Notes: generated by a model not told the origin, from the sequence alone. DNA of 64,000 nucleotides from Heliopora coerulea (GCA_030142905.1 JASJOG010000016.1:747001-811000); one strand, 5' to 3'; counted from the first letter of the stretch, positions 1 through 11,900 are shown. Numbers and translations are program-made.

Positions 1-380
1 ACTTCAACCACTTTTTCCGTCATTTTCTTACTCAGTATTATTCCTACCCCATTAGTCTTCGTGTCGTATCCTGAGTAGAGTAATTTATAGCCAGTTCCTA
101 GTTGACTGGCCGTATTTCCCTTCCACTTTGTTTCCTGCACGCAGAGAATCTCTACCTTCCTCCTCTCCATTACATCTCTAATTTCTCGTCCTCTCCCAGT
201 CATTGATCCTACATTCCAGTTTCCTATTCTCAGATTTTCCACTTGCTTCTTTAACCGTTTTTTAAGTTTTGGTTGCTGCGCTACCCCTTGCTTACTTTTC
301 ACAGGGTTTGGGGTTTGTCCCTGAGCGTCGATTACCGTGTACGCCGTAGCATAAGTATTTTTCCGATCAGAAACCTTCAT
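1..380 (-). CDS. LINE N-terminal part with APE-type endonuclease, cut by the window edge
   Basis: Read on the minus strand, an ATG at 378-380 opens a frame with no stop down to base 1 (about 126 codons). After a basic, low-complexity leader (about residues 1-48) comes the start of an APE-like endonuclease of a non-LTR retrotransposon: 'LRIGNWNVGSMTGRGREI', then 'VEILCVQETKWKG', where the E of QET is a catalytic metal-binding residue in this family, then 'NGVGIILSKKMTEKV'. This nicks target DNA for target-primed reverse transcription. The rest of the element lies left of the window. It probably belongs to the same family as the RT fragment at 51722-53360, because the paired proteins are usually found together in marine invertebrates; that link is from memory. 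It may be a full-length insertion, since the 5' leader is present. Confidence 0.82.
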   Translation of the reverse strand, partial: MKVSDRKNTYATAYTVIDAQGQTPNPVKSKQGVAQQPKLKKRLKKQVENLRIGNWNVGSMTGRGREIRDVMERRKVEILCVQETKWKGNTASQLGTGYKLLYSGYDTKTNGVGIILSKKMTEKVVE

Positions 381-507
381 ATTTGGGACTGAGGTTTTTA
401 CGGCCGGATGTCCTTCCTGACGCTAACCCTTTTAGTCGCCTCTTACGACAGGCAGGGATACCTCGGTGCTATTCTAAACCCGGCCACCGCACGGGTCGCA
501 AATTTGT
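381..507 (-). other. 5' untranslated leader of the LINE
   Basis: Between the LINE start codon and the microsatellite is GC-richer sequence containing 'CTGTCGTAAGAGGCGACT' (minus strand), a block I associate with 5' leaders of marine-invertebrate LINEs. An overlapping plus-strand frame here is a shadow. Confidence 0.5.
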
Positions 508-528
508 ATATATATATATATACATACA

Positions 529-564
<36 letters not shown>

Positions 565-584
565 CATACATATACATACATACA

Positions 585-615
<31 letters not shown>
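508..615. repeat. (TACA)n/(TA)n microsatellite
   Basis: About 105 bp of TA then TACA tetranucleotide units with short TA interruptions. It abuts the 5' end of the LINE, as if the LINE inserted beside or generated it. The reading frames across it (IYIHTYIH repeats) are not genes. Confidence 0.95.
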
Positions 616-616
<1 letters not shown>

Positions 617-1787
617 GATATCGTTGTTGGTGTTATATAACTTATCAATAATTGTGTCTGAAGAAATGTTGTGACATCGGCACTATAATATGAACTAAAT
701 TTTGGTGTATATTCACCATTGTGAGACTTACATGAAAAACCTTAAAAAATCTAGAGAAGACTCAGCACCTTAACTATAATATTTCAAAATCAAGAGTATA
801 TATATGGTTAGCAATACAAAGTACTGTACAGACGTTTTACCAGCTGCTAAAAATCACCATACCTTACTGCATCTTTGGCAGTTGTATAATTATTGTTAAT
901 ACTGCATTCTTAAAATATAAATAACTCATCTTGCTATGAAGTTATCCTCATTCGACCAAAAGTAGTTTTGAGAAATGTCTGCTGATCCATCCCAGTGGAA
1001 TGAATGCATCTAATAAAAATTTCAGCTGGAACTCATTCTAGCGATTATAGCATTTGATTTCTGAACCAAAAACTATGTAGGAATTTGCATTCCTGTTGGA
1101 ACTTTTATGCCCATTTGATAAGAATTCTTATGGGAATTTGCATACCCAATTGTTCTACAACTAATGCTGTAGGACCTAGCAACCAAAAGGAATTCTTGTA
1201 GGAAGTTGTGCATCTTAAAGGAATTGATGATTTTCTGTGTGTAAAAGGAATTCCTACTGTATATGAATTTAAATTTTCTATATGAAATTCCTATAGGGTT
1301 ATATTGACACAAATCCTGCCTCAAGAAAAGTTTCAACTTGTGCGCTTGGTCACATGTATCACCAGTAATTTCATGACCTACTTTATTTTGTAATGTTTGT
1401 GAATTGTCATTTGATGTGTTTGAAATTAAAATTAGCCTAAACCATTAAGTAGTAGTTGAAGTGAAGCTGTACCGGAGCTTGATAAAAAATCTTAATGTTT
1501 CTCTATTGAGGTTTTTTGCACTTCTTGAAACACGAATACCTTTAAGGCTTCATACAGTACAAATATTATCAATTTGATTTTTCTTTGTTACTCTTCCATA
1601 TGGTACAATACCCATTGTCTTGGTTGTGTCAACTCTTTCCACCAATTATTATTGAATAAATCATGGGTAGCCTTCAGGGTAACTACATACTGTTGGGTTC
1701 TCATTAGAAGTCGGTGGCAGGCAAAGTGCGCCATCTACTAGCTACGCGTTTGCTGAGTAAACTTTTCTATAGTCAGCTTTTCACAAC
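616..1787. other. No gene recognised; AATTCC-rich patch
   Basis: AT-rich sequence without a convincing gene. Bases about 1075-1330 are unusually rich in GGAATT/AATTCC blocks on both strands, which looks like a decayed short tandem repeat or MITE. A minus-strand frame over this patch has no recognisable protein feature. Confidence 0.4.
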
Positions 1788-1799
1788 AATAAATCTTTT

Positions 1800-2066
1800 G
1801 ACATGTTTGTGGAAGTTGATCGTCCAGGTTAGTGTAGTCTTGAGAAAGACTGTTGGTGGAAGTGACTGATGTTTCGACAGCGCCAGCGGCGGTCATCTTC
1901 AGCGACAGCGTTAGCGGCGGTCCCTTTCGACTCTGAAGATGACCGCCGCTAACGCTGTCGAAACGTCAGTCACTTCCACCAACAGTCTTCCTCAAGACTA
2001 CCCTAACCTGGACGATCAACTTCCACAAACATGTCACGATTCTCCCAGGTTCAAACCATTTACTTT
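1800..2066. mobile_element. Tail-only palindromic PLE derivative, family a (copy 1)
   Basis: Left half (1800-1925) is the PLE-a 3' tail in minus orientation, right half (1926-2066) the same tail in plus orientation, joined back to back with no coding body. The left end begins GACATGTTT; the right end continues 25-30 nt further, through GGTTCAAACCATTTACTTTA. The flanks show a near-perfect 12-bp target duplication, AATAAATCTTTT (1788-1799) against AATAAATCCTTT (2067-2078). The same ends recur in the full-size copy at 28703-32339. Each half carries a hammerhead-like motif (CTGAAGA at 1933-1939, GAAA at 1960-1963 on plus). Confidence 0.8.
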
Positions 2067-2259
2067 AATAAATCCTTTAGAACTTTTTTTTGAAATATTG
2101 TTAAGTACTATTCTGTCGCGTTTTTAAACAATTGAAACACCAGCGCAGCCAAGCGCATGGTACTTTGTCAACATATCCTTCATTTTGTTTTATTGGCATG
2201 GACTGAGTACTAGATTCAGAAAAAAGGACTGAGGCCTCGACATAGCGCATCTAAAGAAT

Positions 2260-2510
2260 CACACAATGCGACCTATCGACATCGCTGTAATCATAGAGAT
2301 AGAGCGACCAGCGGCAAACCACAATCTAGCAGCGCACTTTCTAGGGTCTTCGCACATCACAAATCTACTGGCTATTCAGTCTTTTTTGAAGACTTTACTG
2401 TTTTAACTTCTAGTTGTGAACTCCTACTCAAAGAAAGTGTACTTATTTACAAACTAAACCCTTCCCTAAATGTCAATATCAGAAACGGGCCTTTAACCTT
2501 GCTTTGATTT
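2260..2510 (+). pseudogene. PLE GIY-YIG C-terminal remnant, family f
   Basis: A plus-strand frame reads 'SALSRVFAHHKSTGYSVFF', then 'LLKESVLIYKLNPSLNVNI', before a stop near 2505. The 'ES-IYKLNPSLN' pattern is typical of the C-terminal part of the GIY-YIG endonuclease region of Penelope-like elements. Nothing upstream of about 2260 is recognisable as RT, so the copy is 5'-truncated. It is followed at 2520-2720 by a 3' tail with a weak hammerhead-like motif (around 2596-2632). The family assignment is by pattern only. Confidence 0.6.
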
Positions 2511-2720
2511 CCTTATTGTTTTCTTAGTCTTAACAACTTGATGACAAATTTATGTAATTAGCCGTTAAGTCGAAACTTCTATCGTGTTTTCATTCTGTGA
2601 TTATGTTGCAGGAATAGGGACGAAACGTTGGATCATTAAATGTTCTTTTTATCTAAATGTTTTCCCTGTTATGGGCTTATTTAAAGTCCTTGGCTGGGCA
2701 TTAATTTTTACCATAAAATC
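2511..2720 (+). mobile_element. PLE-f 3' tail
   Basis: Follows the GIY-YIG remnant directly. It contains GGGACGAAACGTTGG near 2625-2640, similar to the 'GAAACGTT' segment of the other PLE tails in this window, then a stretch ending around 'GGCTGGGCATTAATTTTTACC' minus its last base. The tail shows that the coding remnant and the tail were one insertion. Confidence 0.5.
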
Positions 2721-4140
2721 GTACACATCATCACATCATTTAAAACTACAGGGTGCACCAGGCTCGTACCCAAGGTGTTTTACTCGGCGCTCCTCCACCC
2801 ACTGTGGGCGGTGGTCACGTGTCTACGACCACAAGTATTCCTTTAGGCAGGGGAGGCTTTTTCAATCGCTTCACGTTTTTGCGCTTATTTATTGATGAAG
2901 TGTTGAAATAGAACGAGATGGTTGTTGGACCTTGCAACAAATTCTGCTGTGCCACCCTACCCACAACGAATTTTTATTCTATCTCCCACATTCTTGGAGA
3001 CATGTCACCAGCCGCAGTCAGGGTCTTTTTCCAGCAAGTAGGGGAGCGCCCAGTAAAAGACCCTGGGTAGGAGGTTGGAGGGGGCACGAGGGCCGAAAAT
3101 TAGGGTGAAATTGAGCGCCGCCATTTTATGTAAATTAGGAGGCAAATTGTTCTTCTCCAGGCCCTTTGTCATCTGTTTGAAAACCTCGATGTCAAACAGC
3201 CGATCTTTAGAAAATTGTCTTGTGTTTGTTTTCATCAACTGTATAGCAGAAAAACTGCTTTACTGGATATTAGTTGGCTATTACTCTTACCTTAATTTTT
3301 TTTGTTATTATTATTATTATTAACCCCCCCCCCCCAAAAAAAAAAAAGAGACAAAAAGTAAAGTGGACTTTGACCATGACCTTAACGTATCATCCGGGTC
3401 TCTTCGTTTTGCCCCAAATTTATCCAATATGGCAGCAATCAATTTACTTCCACGGCTGAGTGATATATTTAATTACAATGCCCCCTCTAGTTAATATATG
3501 GTCTCTATAGTACTAATCCCCAGGGTGAGGGTCTTTCTTCACCGTCTGCTTTGTCAAATTCACCTACTTCCTAACCGAATGGGAACCCTGATTTCATGGA
3601 TACTGTAATGCCCAATGTTTATTAAAGTTTTGGAAAATCTGCAAAGAGACTATATTGAATTCTGAATGTTTCTGGAACCCTCCGAGTTCTTGGCTTTTCT
3701 ATTATAATGCAAAACATGCGTAGAGATGTATTTAGAGATTACTGGTGGAAACTGAAAACTGATTGGAAACTAAAACTCTTTGTAGTCTGTAGTGTAAATG
3801 TACATGTACCTTTACCAACTGAAATATTGAAAAATAGCACAGCCAATTGTTATTGCTCAGTGGCATTCAATAATATTTTAATTGAAATTGTTTTCTTTTC
3901 AAATCATACCATAAGTTACGGATGTACATATGTACTGTACAAATAATCACAAAACTACATCTGTAATACACCCTTCCAAGGGTTTTACCGTCATCTTGTA
4001 AGGGATGCAAAAGTATTTGGGCGAACGCGCAGTTCACCAATGGTTCCTTTGTATTTACCTCGAGTTTACGTCTGGGCGGTCTTTTAAACACTGATTATTT
4101 TTTCTCTCAAACGTCTGTCACATACTAGGTACAACCAACA
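2721..4140. other. No gene recognised
   Basis: Only short frames of no recognisable content. A homopolymer block of C then A (about 3325-3346) is the only simple repeat. Some text near 2990-3100 is GC-richer but has no repeat or gene signature I can name. Confidence 0.4.
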
Positions 4141-4154
4141 TTTTCTGATGTAAC

Positions 4155-4215
4155 GGTTGGTTTACGGTAGGGTTATCCAGTATAAATAGAGGCACTTTAC
4201 CTTTACCTTTATTTT
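4155..4215 (+). repeat. SINE 3' tail fragment
   Basis: TAGGGTTATCCAGTATAAAT followed by AGAGGCACTTTACC and a (CTTTAC)-like tail. The same block ends the longer SINE at 19143-19440, so this is a 3' fragment of that family. Confidence 0.6.
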
Positions 4216-4261
4216 CTTATTTTACTTCCTGTGACTCGTACATATATTTTAGTTAACAAAC

Positions 4262-4502
4262 TTACAAACAATACGTATTGAAGGTAGACCGTCCAGGTTA
4301 GTGTAGTCTTGAGAAAGACTGTTGGTGACTGACGTTTCAACGGCCTCAATGGCAGTCATCTTCGATCCTCTTCCTTCGACTCTGAAGGTGACCGCCGCTG
4401 AAGCCTTCAAAACGTCAGTTACCAGCAGTCTCAAGACTACACTGACCTGGACGATCTACCTTCATCACGTACTGATTCCCTCTGGTTCAAACCTTTTACT
4501 TT
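4262..4502. mobile_element. Tail-only palindromic PLE derivative, family a (copy 2, diverged)
   Basis: Same back-to-back tails as at 1800-2066: the minus-oriented half (about 4262-4360) contains 'GTGTAGTCTTGAGAAAGACT', the plus-oriented half ends with 'GGTTCAAACCTTTTACTTTA'. Divergence from the 28.7-kb copy is clearly higher, so it is older. Possible target duplication TACAAACAAT on the left against TACAAAACAAT on the right (one indel), tentative. Frames in both strands across it are reading the palindrome and are not genes. Confidence 0.7.
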
Positions 4503-5896
4503 AATACAAAACAATCTTCTAATCAGAGTAGGCCAAACTTTTTCAAGAGCACATAAAAAGTTTACACGTTCTGGGATCCAGGCTCTCAGGAAAATTACCT
4601 ACTCGTGTATCTGAGTAGAATTTAAAGAATATGCTGTAGACTCTTGAATTTAAATAAATTTAAGAAAACTGTTTAAGATAGTGGATTTTTTAAGCAATTT
4701 TCTTTTGAAGTTTGGTTGTTTTCTGATACAAATGAAAGCACAATGATTCAAATGATCTCGACGTAAAGCATCACGTAATCTAAAGTGGACAATTCACGTG
4801 TTAAACTAAAACGATCTTCTCTGGGTCAGGATGACTGGAATGAGCATTGTGTATTTTTAAAGTGAAAATTTTGTTCAGAATACAGTAAAAACCCACTTAT
4901 AAGAACCTGTGAATTACGAACTTGTAAGTCTCAGATTTGTCTTCTAGACCCCCATTTTATAAGTATTGGACAAATAGCGGGAACGGAGGCTTTAAGCCCC
5001 GAGGAATGTATCTGGCTTAAAGCCGACGTTGAGTTATTTATCCCTCTTAACACACAATCTTTCTCGAATAACATTTCTCGAGGTTTTCTTCGAGAAATGT
5101 TAAGCAACATGATTCGTTTTTGCTTCGATAAGTAAAATCATGTTTTCAGGTTGTGTTACTGCTTGGATTAATTGTTGTCATGGATTGTATATACAATCCC
5201 AGCTATTTCAGGTATTGTATATACAGTCCCCGCCAGCTTTCCAAAAGCTCTTATGTTGAGATAGGTCTCTTCGGAGGACTAATCCCTCGAAAGAACAAAG
5301 AAAACCAACTTAATCGTGTTTTTTTCAGAACCTGTTATAGCCTAAAAATAGTCATATAGGTTAATTCGAAAAATGTAGTTGAAATAAATAAAACTGAAAA
5401 CAGGGATTTTTATCATTTTGTTCGCCGTATTCAAATGCAAAAAAGATAGGATATTGGGAAAATTTTTGGTTAAAGTATCTCATCTTCCAATAACATTAAC
5501 GGAAATTGCTTCTACGAAGGATTTCTCAATACTGTAACACAGTTGAAATCTTATTATTTTCCTGAACGCATCTGGCAGTCAAAGTGTGCGAAATTCTTGT
5601 AACTTGCACCTTATAACATTTAGACATGAAGTATATCAATAATAGCCTCTACTGTTTCTATATGTTAGCATAAATATTTCATTGTAAAGTAAATCACTAT
5701 CACTAATCAGGATTATCAACCAATGAAAAGTACGATACTTCCAGTAGTTGTATTGTTTACCCAGTGACCCTGTGACTGTGCAACTGTGAGGCGGTTGATT
5801 GAAACATTCTAGACTACGGGTCGTTTTTAATTAGAAGTTGGTCATATTAGACATAATTAAAATGTTTAATATACAAGAGCAAAGCACCATACCCAG
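4503..5896. other. No gene recognised; one perfect hairpin at 5069-5100
   Basis: AT-rich. AACATTTCTCGA and its reverse complement flank a short loop at about 5069-5100, preceded by a CTTTAAGCC/GGCTTAAAG pair, so the stretch 4985-5100 may be a decayed inverted-repeat element. No coding signature seen. Confidence 0.4.
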
Positions 5897-8800
5897 CAGG
5901 GTGCGATAATTCAAAAATTTCAACTGTACCTCGCTGGTACTCCAATGATTATTGCCACGTACTTGAGCTGGTATAAACTTGAGACTCAAGGTGTACTTAA
6001 GTCTTTAAGATAAAGTACACGATAAAAGAACAGTTTTCTGAAAGGTATCCATTCTGTAACTTGAAACAATACATACTAGTCAGAACAACAAGGAACACAA
6101 CATCTACAGAATCAGTGCGTACTATGACTCAAAGGTGTGCTATCGCACGCCGTCGCGCACGCCTTTTATGCTAATTGTAGACTATTTCTTTGTATCCTGA
6201 ATGCGTTGCTGCGACTCGAACGTCATTGCACACCAGGATTGACCGTGGTGTGCTAACATTGACAAAATCATTGTTCTCTCCGTTCACAGTACACGACTCA
6301 CCGTTCAGTTCAACTAGGCTAGCGAGACAATCATTCAGTGGTACACTTTCAAGATCTTCCATGGGCGTAATGTTCTGATCATTCTGACTGTCTTCAATAG
6401 CTGGGAGAGCAATTTGGCAAACTGGTTCTAATTGTGTCAAATCCTTGTTCTTTGGTTTCTTTTTACAGCCAGTTGTATGGGTTAAGTGGCGAACTCTCAT
6501 GCCTTTGTTCAGCTATGTTTGTAAGGGAGTCAGTGGATCATAATCTTCGAAGCCAGCGCCATCAATATTTATACGCATTATTTCTTCCAAGGCTTGTTGA
6601 GTCAAGTTGCAATGTGACTTAATCTTTTCCCGGTTCGTAGAAGAAAAGTCTCTCTCGCATGCTGCTGTGCTCGGTGATATGGTCATCATTAGCGTAATGA
6701 GAATGTCTATATTCTGGAGCTCGTCATCTTTCTCTCTCAGAGTTTCTCCGTAAAGATCTGCAGAGGAAATCTTTGCATCAGATTGGTAGTGTACTCCTTT
6801 AAGCTTTAATAGTTTTTGTCTGAAGATTGGCCACTCTCTCATCACGCCTTCCTTTTCGCACTGACTGATGTATTGGTGTCGCTCATAGTAGCTGACAAGC
6901 TCCTCCAATTCTTCGAAACCCCACTTTTTTAAAAGCTGTGAGTCTCTGAAATTAGGAGGCCATGCTCGGTAATCAAAGACCTTGATCATGTTGTTCAACG
7001 GGGGTTTTGTTAGGTCGTTGAATCGGCTAGTCAGGTAGGTGTCAGCTGCACTCGAGATATCTCCAAACTTCTTGTCGAAAAAGTCTTTGAGCTCATTGGG
7101 CATGTTTGCCTGCATATGAATTCAGCTGCTGGTTCTGGTGGTTGGCTTCTCTAAGATGACGTCTTTGTATAGGATATCACGGTTTATGTCAACAGATAAT
7201 TCATCCATAAGATGTTTGTAATGCTTACCAGGTTGAACAGTGAGCATGTCAAGCTTAACTTTTGCACTCTGAATCTTTGGCTCAATGTCAACAATGAGCA
7301 ACTCATCTCTCTGGAACTCTAACGATAACTGTCGAAGAATGATGACGAAGTCCATGAAGAAATGTAAATAAAACAAGAATTTGGGGTCCTTCAGTTTCTT
7401 CAGGAAACCCAATGCTTTCGTACCCGTTTCGGTTTTCTCGTAGCTTTTACTTTCTAAGTCATAGATTAGCACTTTATAGTTTTTCTCTATGACTGACAAA
7501 GCTCGGAATCTGGAGGCTAGCCACCGAACCGATTTCAGGCAACCAAATTGTTTAATTTCCTCTTCTAAAACTTCATCCAACTCTTTGAATTCCCGTCGTC
7601 TCACTGCTGAGTAATAATAAAACTGAAAGATGCCATTAATTAAATCAGAAAACTCTTGAAGGTACTCTTCAGACTTTATGGCATCTACCACAGCAAGCTC
7701 CAGCCTACGAGCAACACAGTGAGTGAAAACTAGTCCCGGTTGTTTTTCCACCATACGCGCACGCACACCACTCACATGGCCGGACATAACCGATGCTCCA
7801 TCGAAATTAGCATTGACGATTTTTTTGTAAATACCGTCAGTGTAATTTAATTTTTCTTGGTGCGGCGAAACTAGACAGGGCATCCTCAATAGACGTAGTA
7901 ATATTTGCTGCATCTGGTCTTACGGGATTCTGGATCCCCACAAATTTTGTTTTGGGGCAACCATTCTTTAAATACCGAACATACACAGATCCCTGTTCTA
8001 CTATGGAAACGTCTGTTGAACCATCACAGAGTACGGATAAAAATCGAGCCTTGTTGACATCGTCAGCTAAAGACTGGTGCAAATGCCTGGCATTGACTCC
8101 CACAAACATTCGGCAGGACTTGTCAGTCAGTTTTCACCAAGTTTTATGCCATTTTTAGATTGCAACTTGCACAAACTTGGGAATTTCCGAAATGAAAGAC
8201 CCTCTTTTGCTATATGTTACGAGGTGTTAAATAATGCAGAATGCTGGAGTTGTTTGCATGAAGAAAGTCGCTTTTTAGCAATGAGAATAGATTTTTCAAG
8301 ATCTGACGGATGTTCTGGGAAAAGCTCTCGCAGATACTTTTTCAAACAGTTGTCATGTTTTGGGTCATTTTCGTGGCGATGGACAACATTAACGTGCCAC
8401 AATTTGCTGCCTTTTGTTACAGAATTTTCATTATTGGCCAAAGACGGATACTTACGGCAAACAAAGCAAGTGAATTCAACCTTCTGATCAAATTCTATCC
8501 AGCACTTTTTCTTTTTCTGCGGATCTTTTGCTGGTGCTTTGCCTGTAGGGGTTTCCCAAAAGTAATACTTCTTTTTCCAAACTTCAATCTTAGCTGTTGT
8601 CATTTTGTACTCACTGCCCTTTTCAGGTGGTGATTTACGAGGTTTCTTGACCGGCGAACATGCTTCGGAATCACACAACGAGACATCACCTCCACAAGTT
8701 TTCTTCAAGTATTTTGCAATACCTAACTGTGACATAATACTTTTTACTTTTTTTAAAAAAAAAAGTCAATGAAATCTGACATCGAGAATTACACGTGTAC

Positions 8801-9148
8801 AATGAAAATATGTATCTAGTTCCCAGAGCCTAACTCGCTTCATACATTCACATGTAGGCATACATGAAGTAGTTCCTACTGGGATTCCGCATCCTTCCGC
8901 TGACCAAAAATATCCCACAAATCAATAAAATTCCTTGGTTTGTCCCAGGAAATGTCGGAGATGTCGAATAAATGAATACAAGATGAATACTTTGGAAAGT
9001 TTGCTGATCATATGATACAAGTAAAATGTAAGTACACAGATAATGAGAGTCTAGCGTACCTACGTGGTACTTGGTCGAAAACAAAGAAGTACCAGACCGT
9101 GATAGTTGTGTACCTCCGGTACGTAAGTACGCGAATTATCGCACCCTG
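5897..9148 (-). mobile_element. hAT DNA transposon 1 with 16-bp terminal inverted repeats
   Basis: Perfect terminal inverted repeats: CAGGGTGCGATAATTC at 5897-5912 and its reverse complement ending at 9148. Length 3.25 kb. Both subterminal regions are dense in GTAC-containing words (left 5930-6010, right 9055-9135), as expected for transposase-binding repeats. hAT elements make 8-bp duplications; here only ACCCA is shared by the flanks, so the duplication has decayed or one end is altered. The interior holds the broken transposase at 6171-8735. Confidence 0.85.
6171..8735 (-). pseudogene. hAT transposase (ZNF862/KIAA1586-like type), inactivated
   Basis: Catalyses cut-and-paste transposition of the surrounding element. 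Reading 8735 to 6171: a basic N-terminus with a zinc-finger-like part ('FTCFVCRKYP ... HVNVVHRHENDPKH'), then 'FLSVLCDGSTDVS' (region of the first catalytic Asp), then 'NFDGASVMSG' and 'FTHCVARRLELAV', then a C-terminal hAT dimerisation region 'MMTISPSTAACERDFS'. Most pieces share one frame but are broken by stops near 8217, 7122 and 6513. The segment 7837-8109 is in another frame, implying two frameshifts. A tail to 6171 has no clear domain. It cannot make a full protein. Similarity to ZNF862/KIAA1586-like proteins is recalled, not searched. Confidence 0.85.
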
Positions 9149-10757
9149 ACCCATTTAGAGTTACTGTCTGAATTCCACTTTTTTTCAATGATTTTTGTTC
9201 TCCGTCATCATGCCGGTCATTTATTCATCGGCCTATTGGAATTACAAGCGTAGAATGCGAATGTGCGGACGTTAATTTATTGCATTTCTCTTTTAATTTA
9301 CCAATTATTGGTCATTAGTAATTGATAATTGATTTACTATAGGACAGAACGAGTGGCGGTGAGGAGACAGAGAGAGACAGCAAGGGAAAGAGATGACGAG
9401 GGAAAGACAGAGATGGATATAAACATAGAGATGTAATTTAACATCGTCTCTATTAACGTGTAACCGTAGGACATTTCTCGTCTCACAATTGTCACAATAA
9501 AACGACGCTGCAAAGTCAAAATTTATGTTCCCAATAAGATTTTTTTAGTTAATTTGCGTTCTTTGTTCGTATTACGTTTAATTTCCTGTTTTCTGGTACG
9601 TTGGCCTGTATCTTTCTAGTTTTTCGGACGTTTCTCACTCCAGCCGCTATGTAAACACTGAGTTTACCGAGGACATTCATTTAGGTTGAGTGAGAAATGT
9701 TGAAAACCCGATAAATAAGGCCTCTGGTGCCACGAAAATGAAAGTGAACACAAGACATAAGCTCGATAAACCTTATCCACCGTTAATTTTTAAACATGAA
9801 GCGAACTGGCGACGGAAATTTAAGTAAAACAGAGTAAGAAATGTGAGTGAGAAATGTGGCTGAGTTCAGTGTTTGAGCGTATGCCGTCCATCCACTACAA
9901 AAGTTGGAAACTCTAAGTATGGCGGATAAGAACAGGCGTGGTTAGCGAAAATGATGCAGGCTTTTGACGTCTACGTAGCCGCTTTACCGTGTTATGAGTG
10001 TATTATGACTAAAAATAGGTTTTGTTGTTTTAGCTGGGCTGAAAATATAACTAATGTTTTTAAATGAATATACAGACAATCCTGACCAAAAATACTGGGA
10101 CGACACTTTAAAATGAACACATGTTTGACCATCCCCTTACTCCCCTTCCATGTTGCGAGTTTTTGGTCAAGTTTTCGCTTTGCGTATGACACAGCCAGCA
10201 TCATCTTACACGGTGGAATGAAGCAACATTGATGGAGGGGGGAGACGGGGAGGAGTGAGTGATATTCACACTTTCGTCTTTTGCACGGTTATTAGAAAGT
10301 CATTTGCAACTCTGTCCCGGTCATTATTGGCCAGGATTGTAGTTGTTGAACCGGAAACAAGCACTCTTTTTCTTCCAAAGAAAATAAGAACATACATGTA
10401 TTTAAGAAGCTAAATGGTCAAAATTCACAGTAGACATCAAATATATAAGAATATTTTTAGGCAAACTAGTTAATGGTGGTTCACATATGCGAGACTTTAC
10501 TGTATTTCCAATCAAGTGCTCATTAACTGAAAATGACTGTGTACTGTTTATACCATGGGATTTTTGAAGAAACAAAGGAGTAGCAGTTCCCTGTGCAAAA
10601 TCAATGTGGGTGCTTATCGGAAATCTCGTTTTTCTTTTACAGATGTGTATTACAGATGTGCAGTAAAAAGGTACATTCACGGTACAGTTTGAACCTTGGA
10701 GAGCAGCAATTGTTCATTTTAGCTCGTTCATCCAGATTTAATGAAATTCAAGACTTT
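9149..10757. other. No gene recognised
   Basis: AT-rich with a purine-rich stretch (about 9345-9420) and scattered short frames. No protein, RNA or repeat family could be named. Confidence 0.35.
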
Positions 10758-11483
10758 AAGCTGATTTTACACGGCATGATTTTTAACGACGATTTTTAAT
10801 GCAACAATGTTGCATAAAAAATTGATACGTGTAACATGGTGTTTGCGAACGATTTTTGACGCAACAATGACTGCGGCCACATGTAGCATGACTTTGAACT
10901 AGCTTCAAATTCTCACAACATTGTTTGGTTAAATTGCTGTGCAGTTGATTTCGTGCAACAGCGTCGCGGACTATTTTTAACGCAACAATCTCCCAGAGTC
11001 CCTTGCATTTACCCGGAAAAGCACGCATTCAATTGAGGAATGTAAACAAAATGGCGGGAATTGAAAGAGACCAAGGTTTTGTTTTTTTCAATGGTTTCCT
11101 CTACCAATGAAACAGGAAGCGAGACCGCATTTTACATATGAAAGCTCACTGATTGATAGTGGCTTTTATGACCTTTAAAGTGTTAGATTAATGAAATTTT
11201 TTGAAGCTAATCTTGCTTTATAGGAAAACAAAAGCGGAAAAGTCAGGAAAACAAGCAAGAGCGAAGCAGCATGTCCTTTGGTCGAGATATTTTGACGATC
11301 AATACACAGCTAGCGAACTGTTTGTCGTAAGGAAGAGTTTAAGAGCGCAATTTCAATTTAGCAAAATCGTTCAGTGTAACACTCCCGTTGTGCAACATTA
11401 TGCACAAAAAATTCTCACGATTTTTGGGTTACATTGTTGCGTTGAAAATCGTCGTTAAAAATCGTCCCGTGTAACATTGCCTT
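10758..11483. mobile_element. Non-autonomous inverted-repeat DNA element (MITE-like)
   Basis: The left end (10766 on) reads TTACACGGCATGATTTTTAA, then CGACGATTTTTAATGCAAC. The right end (about 11405-11474) is its reverse complement with few mismatches. The terminal repeats are about 45 bp, and further copies of CGATTTTTnACGCAACAATG lie inside (10850, 10970). About 720 bp, without a transposase. The superfamily is not determined. The frame at 11201-11458 reads partly through the terminal repeat and is not a gene. Confidence 0.65.
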
Positions 11484-11507
11484 AAAAACAGCTTGAAAAC
11501 TACATGA

Positions 11508-11900
11508 AAACCATGTTCAAAGACGTCAGCGTCAAGTCGGCGTGGGCGTCCAGTTGGCATGACTCTCCGCTGGTATATTCCTCTCGCGACTGCTTCGTCC
11601 CTCGTTTGCTTCGAGTCTCGAGCAAGTGGCTATTAGTTCGCGGCAAATATTGATGGTATTCTTTTTGGAACGTTGGTGCACCAACGTGGAAGAAATACCA
11701 TCAATATCTGCCGCGAACTACCAGCCGCTTATTCGAGGCTTGCTGGGAACTAGAAACGAGGCAGCCGCGAGAGGATTACCACACGAAGAGTCACGCCAAC
11801 AGAAAGCCCGCACCAAATTTGACGCTTACGTTAACGTCATGTTTTAAACGTCTCTGAAGATGGTCTCCAAGTCGGAAGCCGAAATGTCAGAGATGAACAA
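11508..11900. mobile_element. Tail-only palindromic PLE-like derivative, family g
   Basis: Two arms of about 170 bp (11508-11680 and 11683-11850) are inverted copies meeting at CCAACGTGGAAG/GGAACGTTGG. The right arm alone runs on into a hammerhead-like motif: CTGAAGA at 11854-11860, a stem with GG-UCUCC against GGAAG-CC, GAAA at 11881-11884, all enclosed by CTCTGA (11852-11857) and TCAGAG (11888-11893). This is the same plan as the PLE-a mini copies but with unrelated sequence. The plus frame at 11626-11847 spans both arms and is not a gene. Calling it a PLE derivative is inference from the plan. Confidence 0.6.

Noticed and set aside
4249..4504. Two overlapping frames on both strands sharing VTDV...AEAVxTSVT
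   Set aside because: Both read the inverted PLE tails; the same words recur wherever the PLE-a tail is present, including 1939-2127 and 28701-28913.
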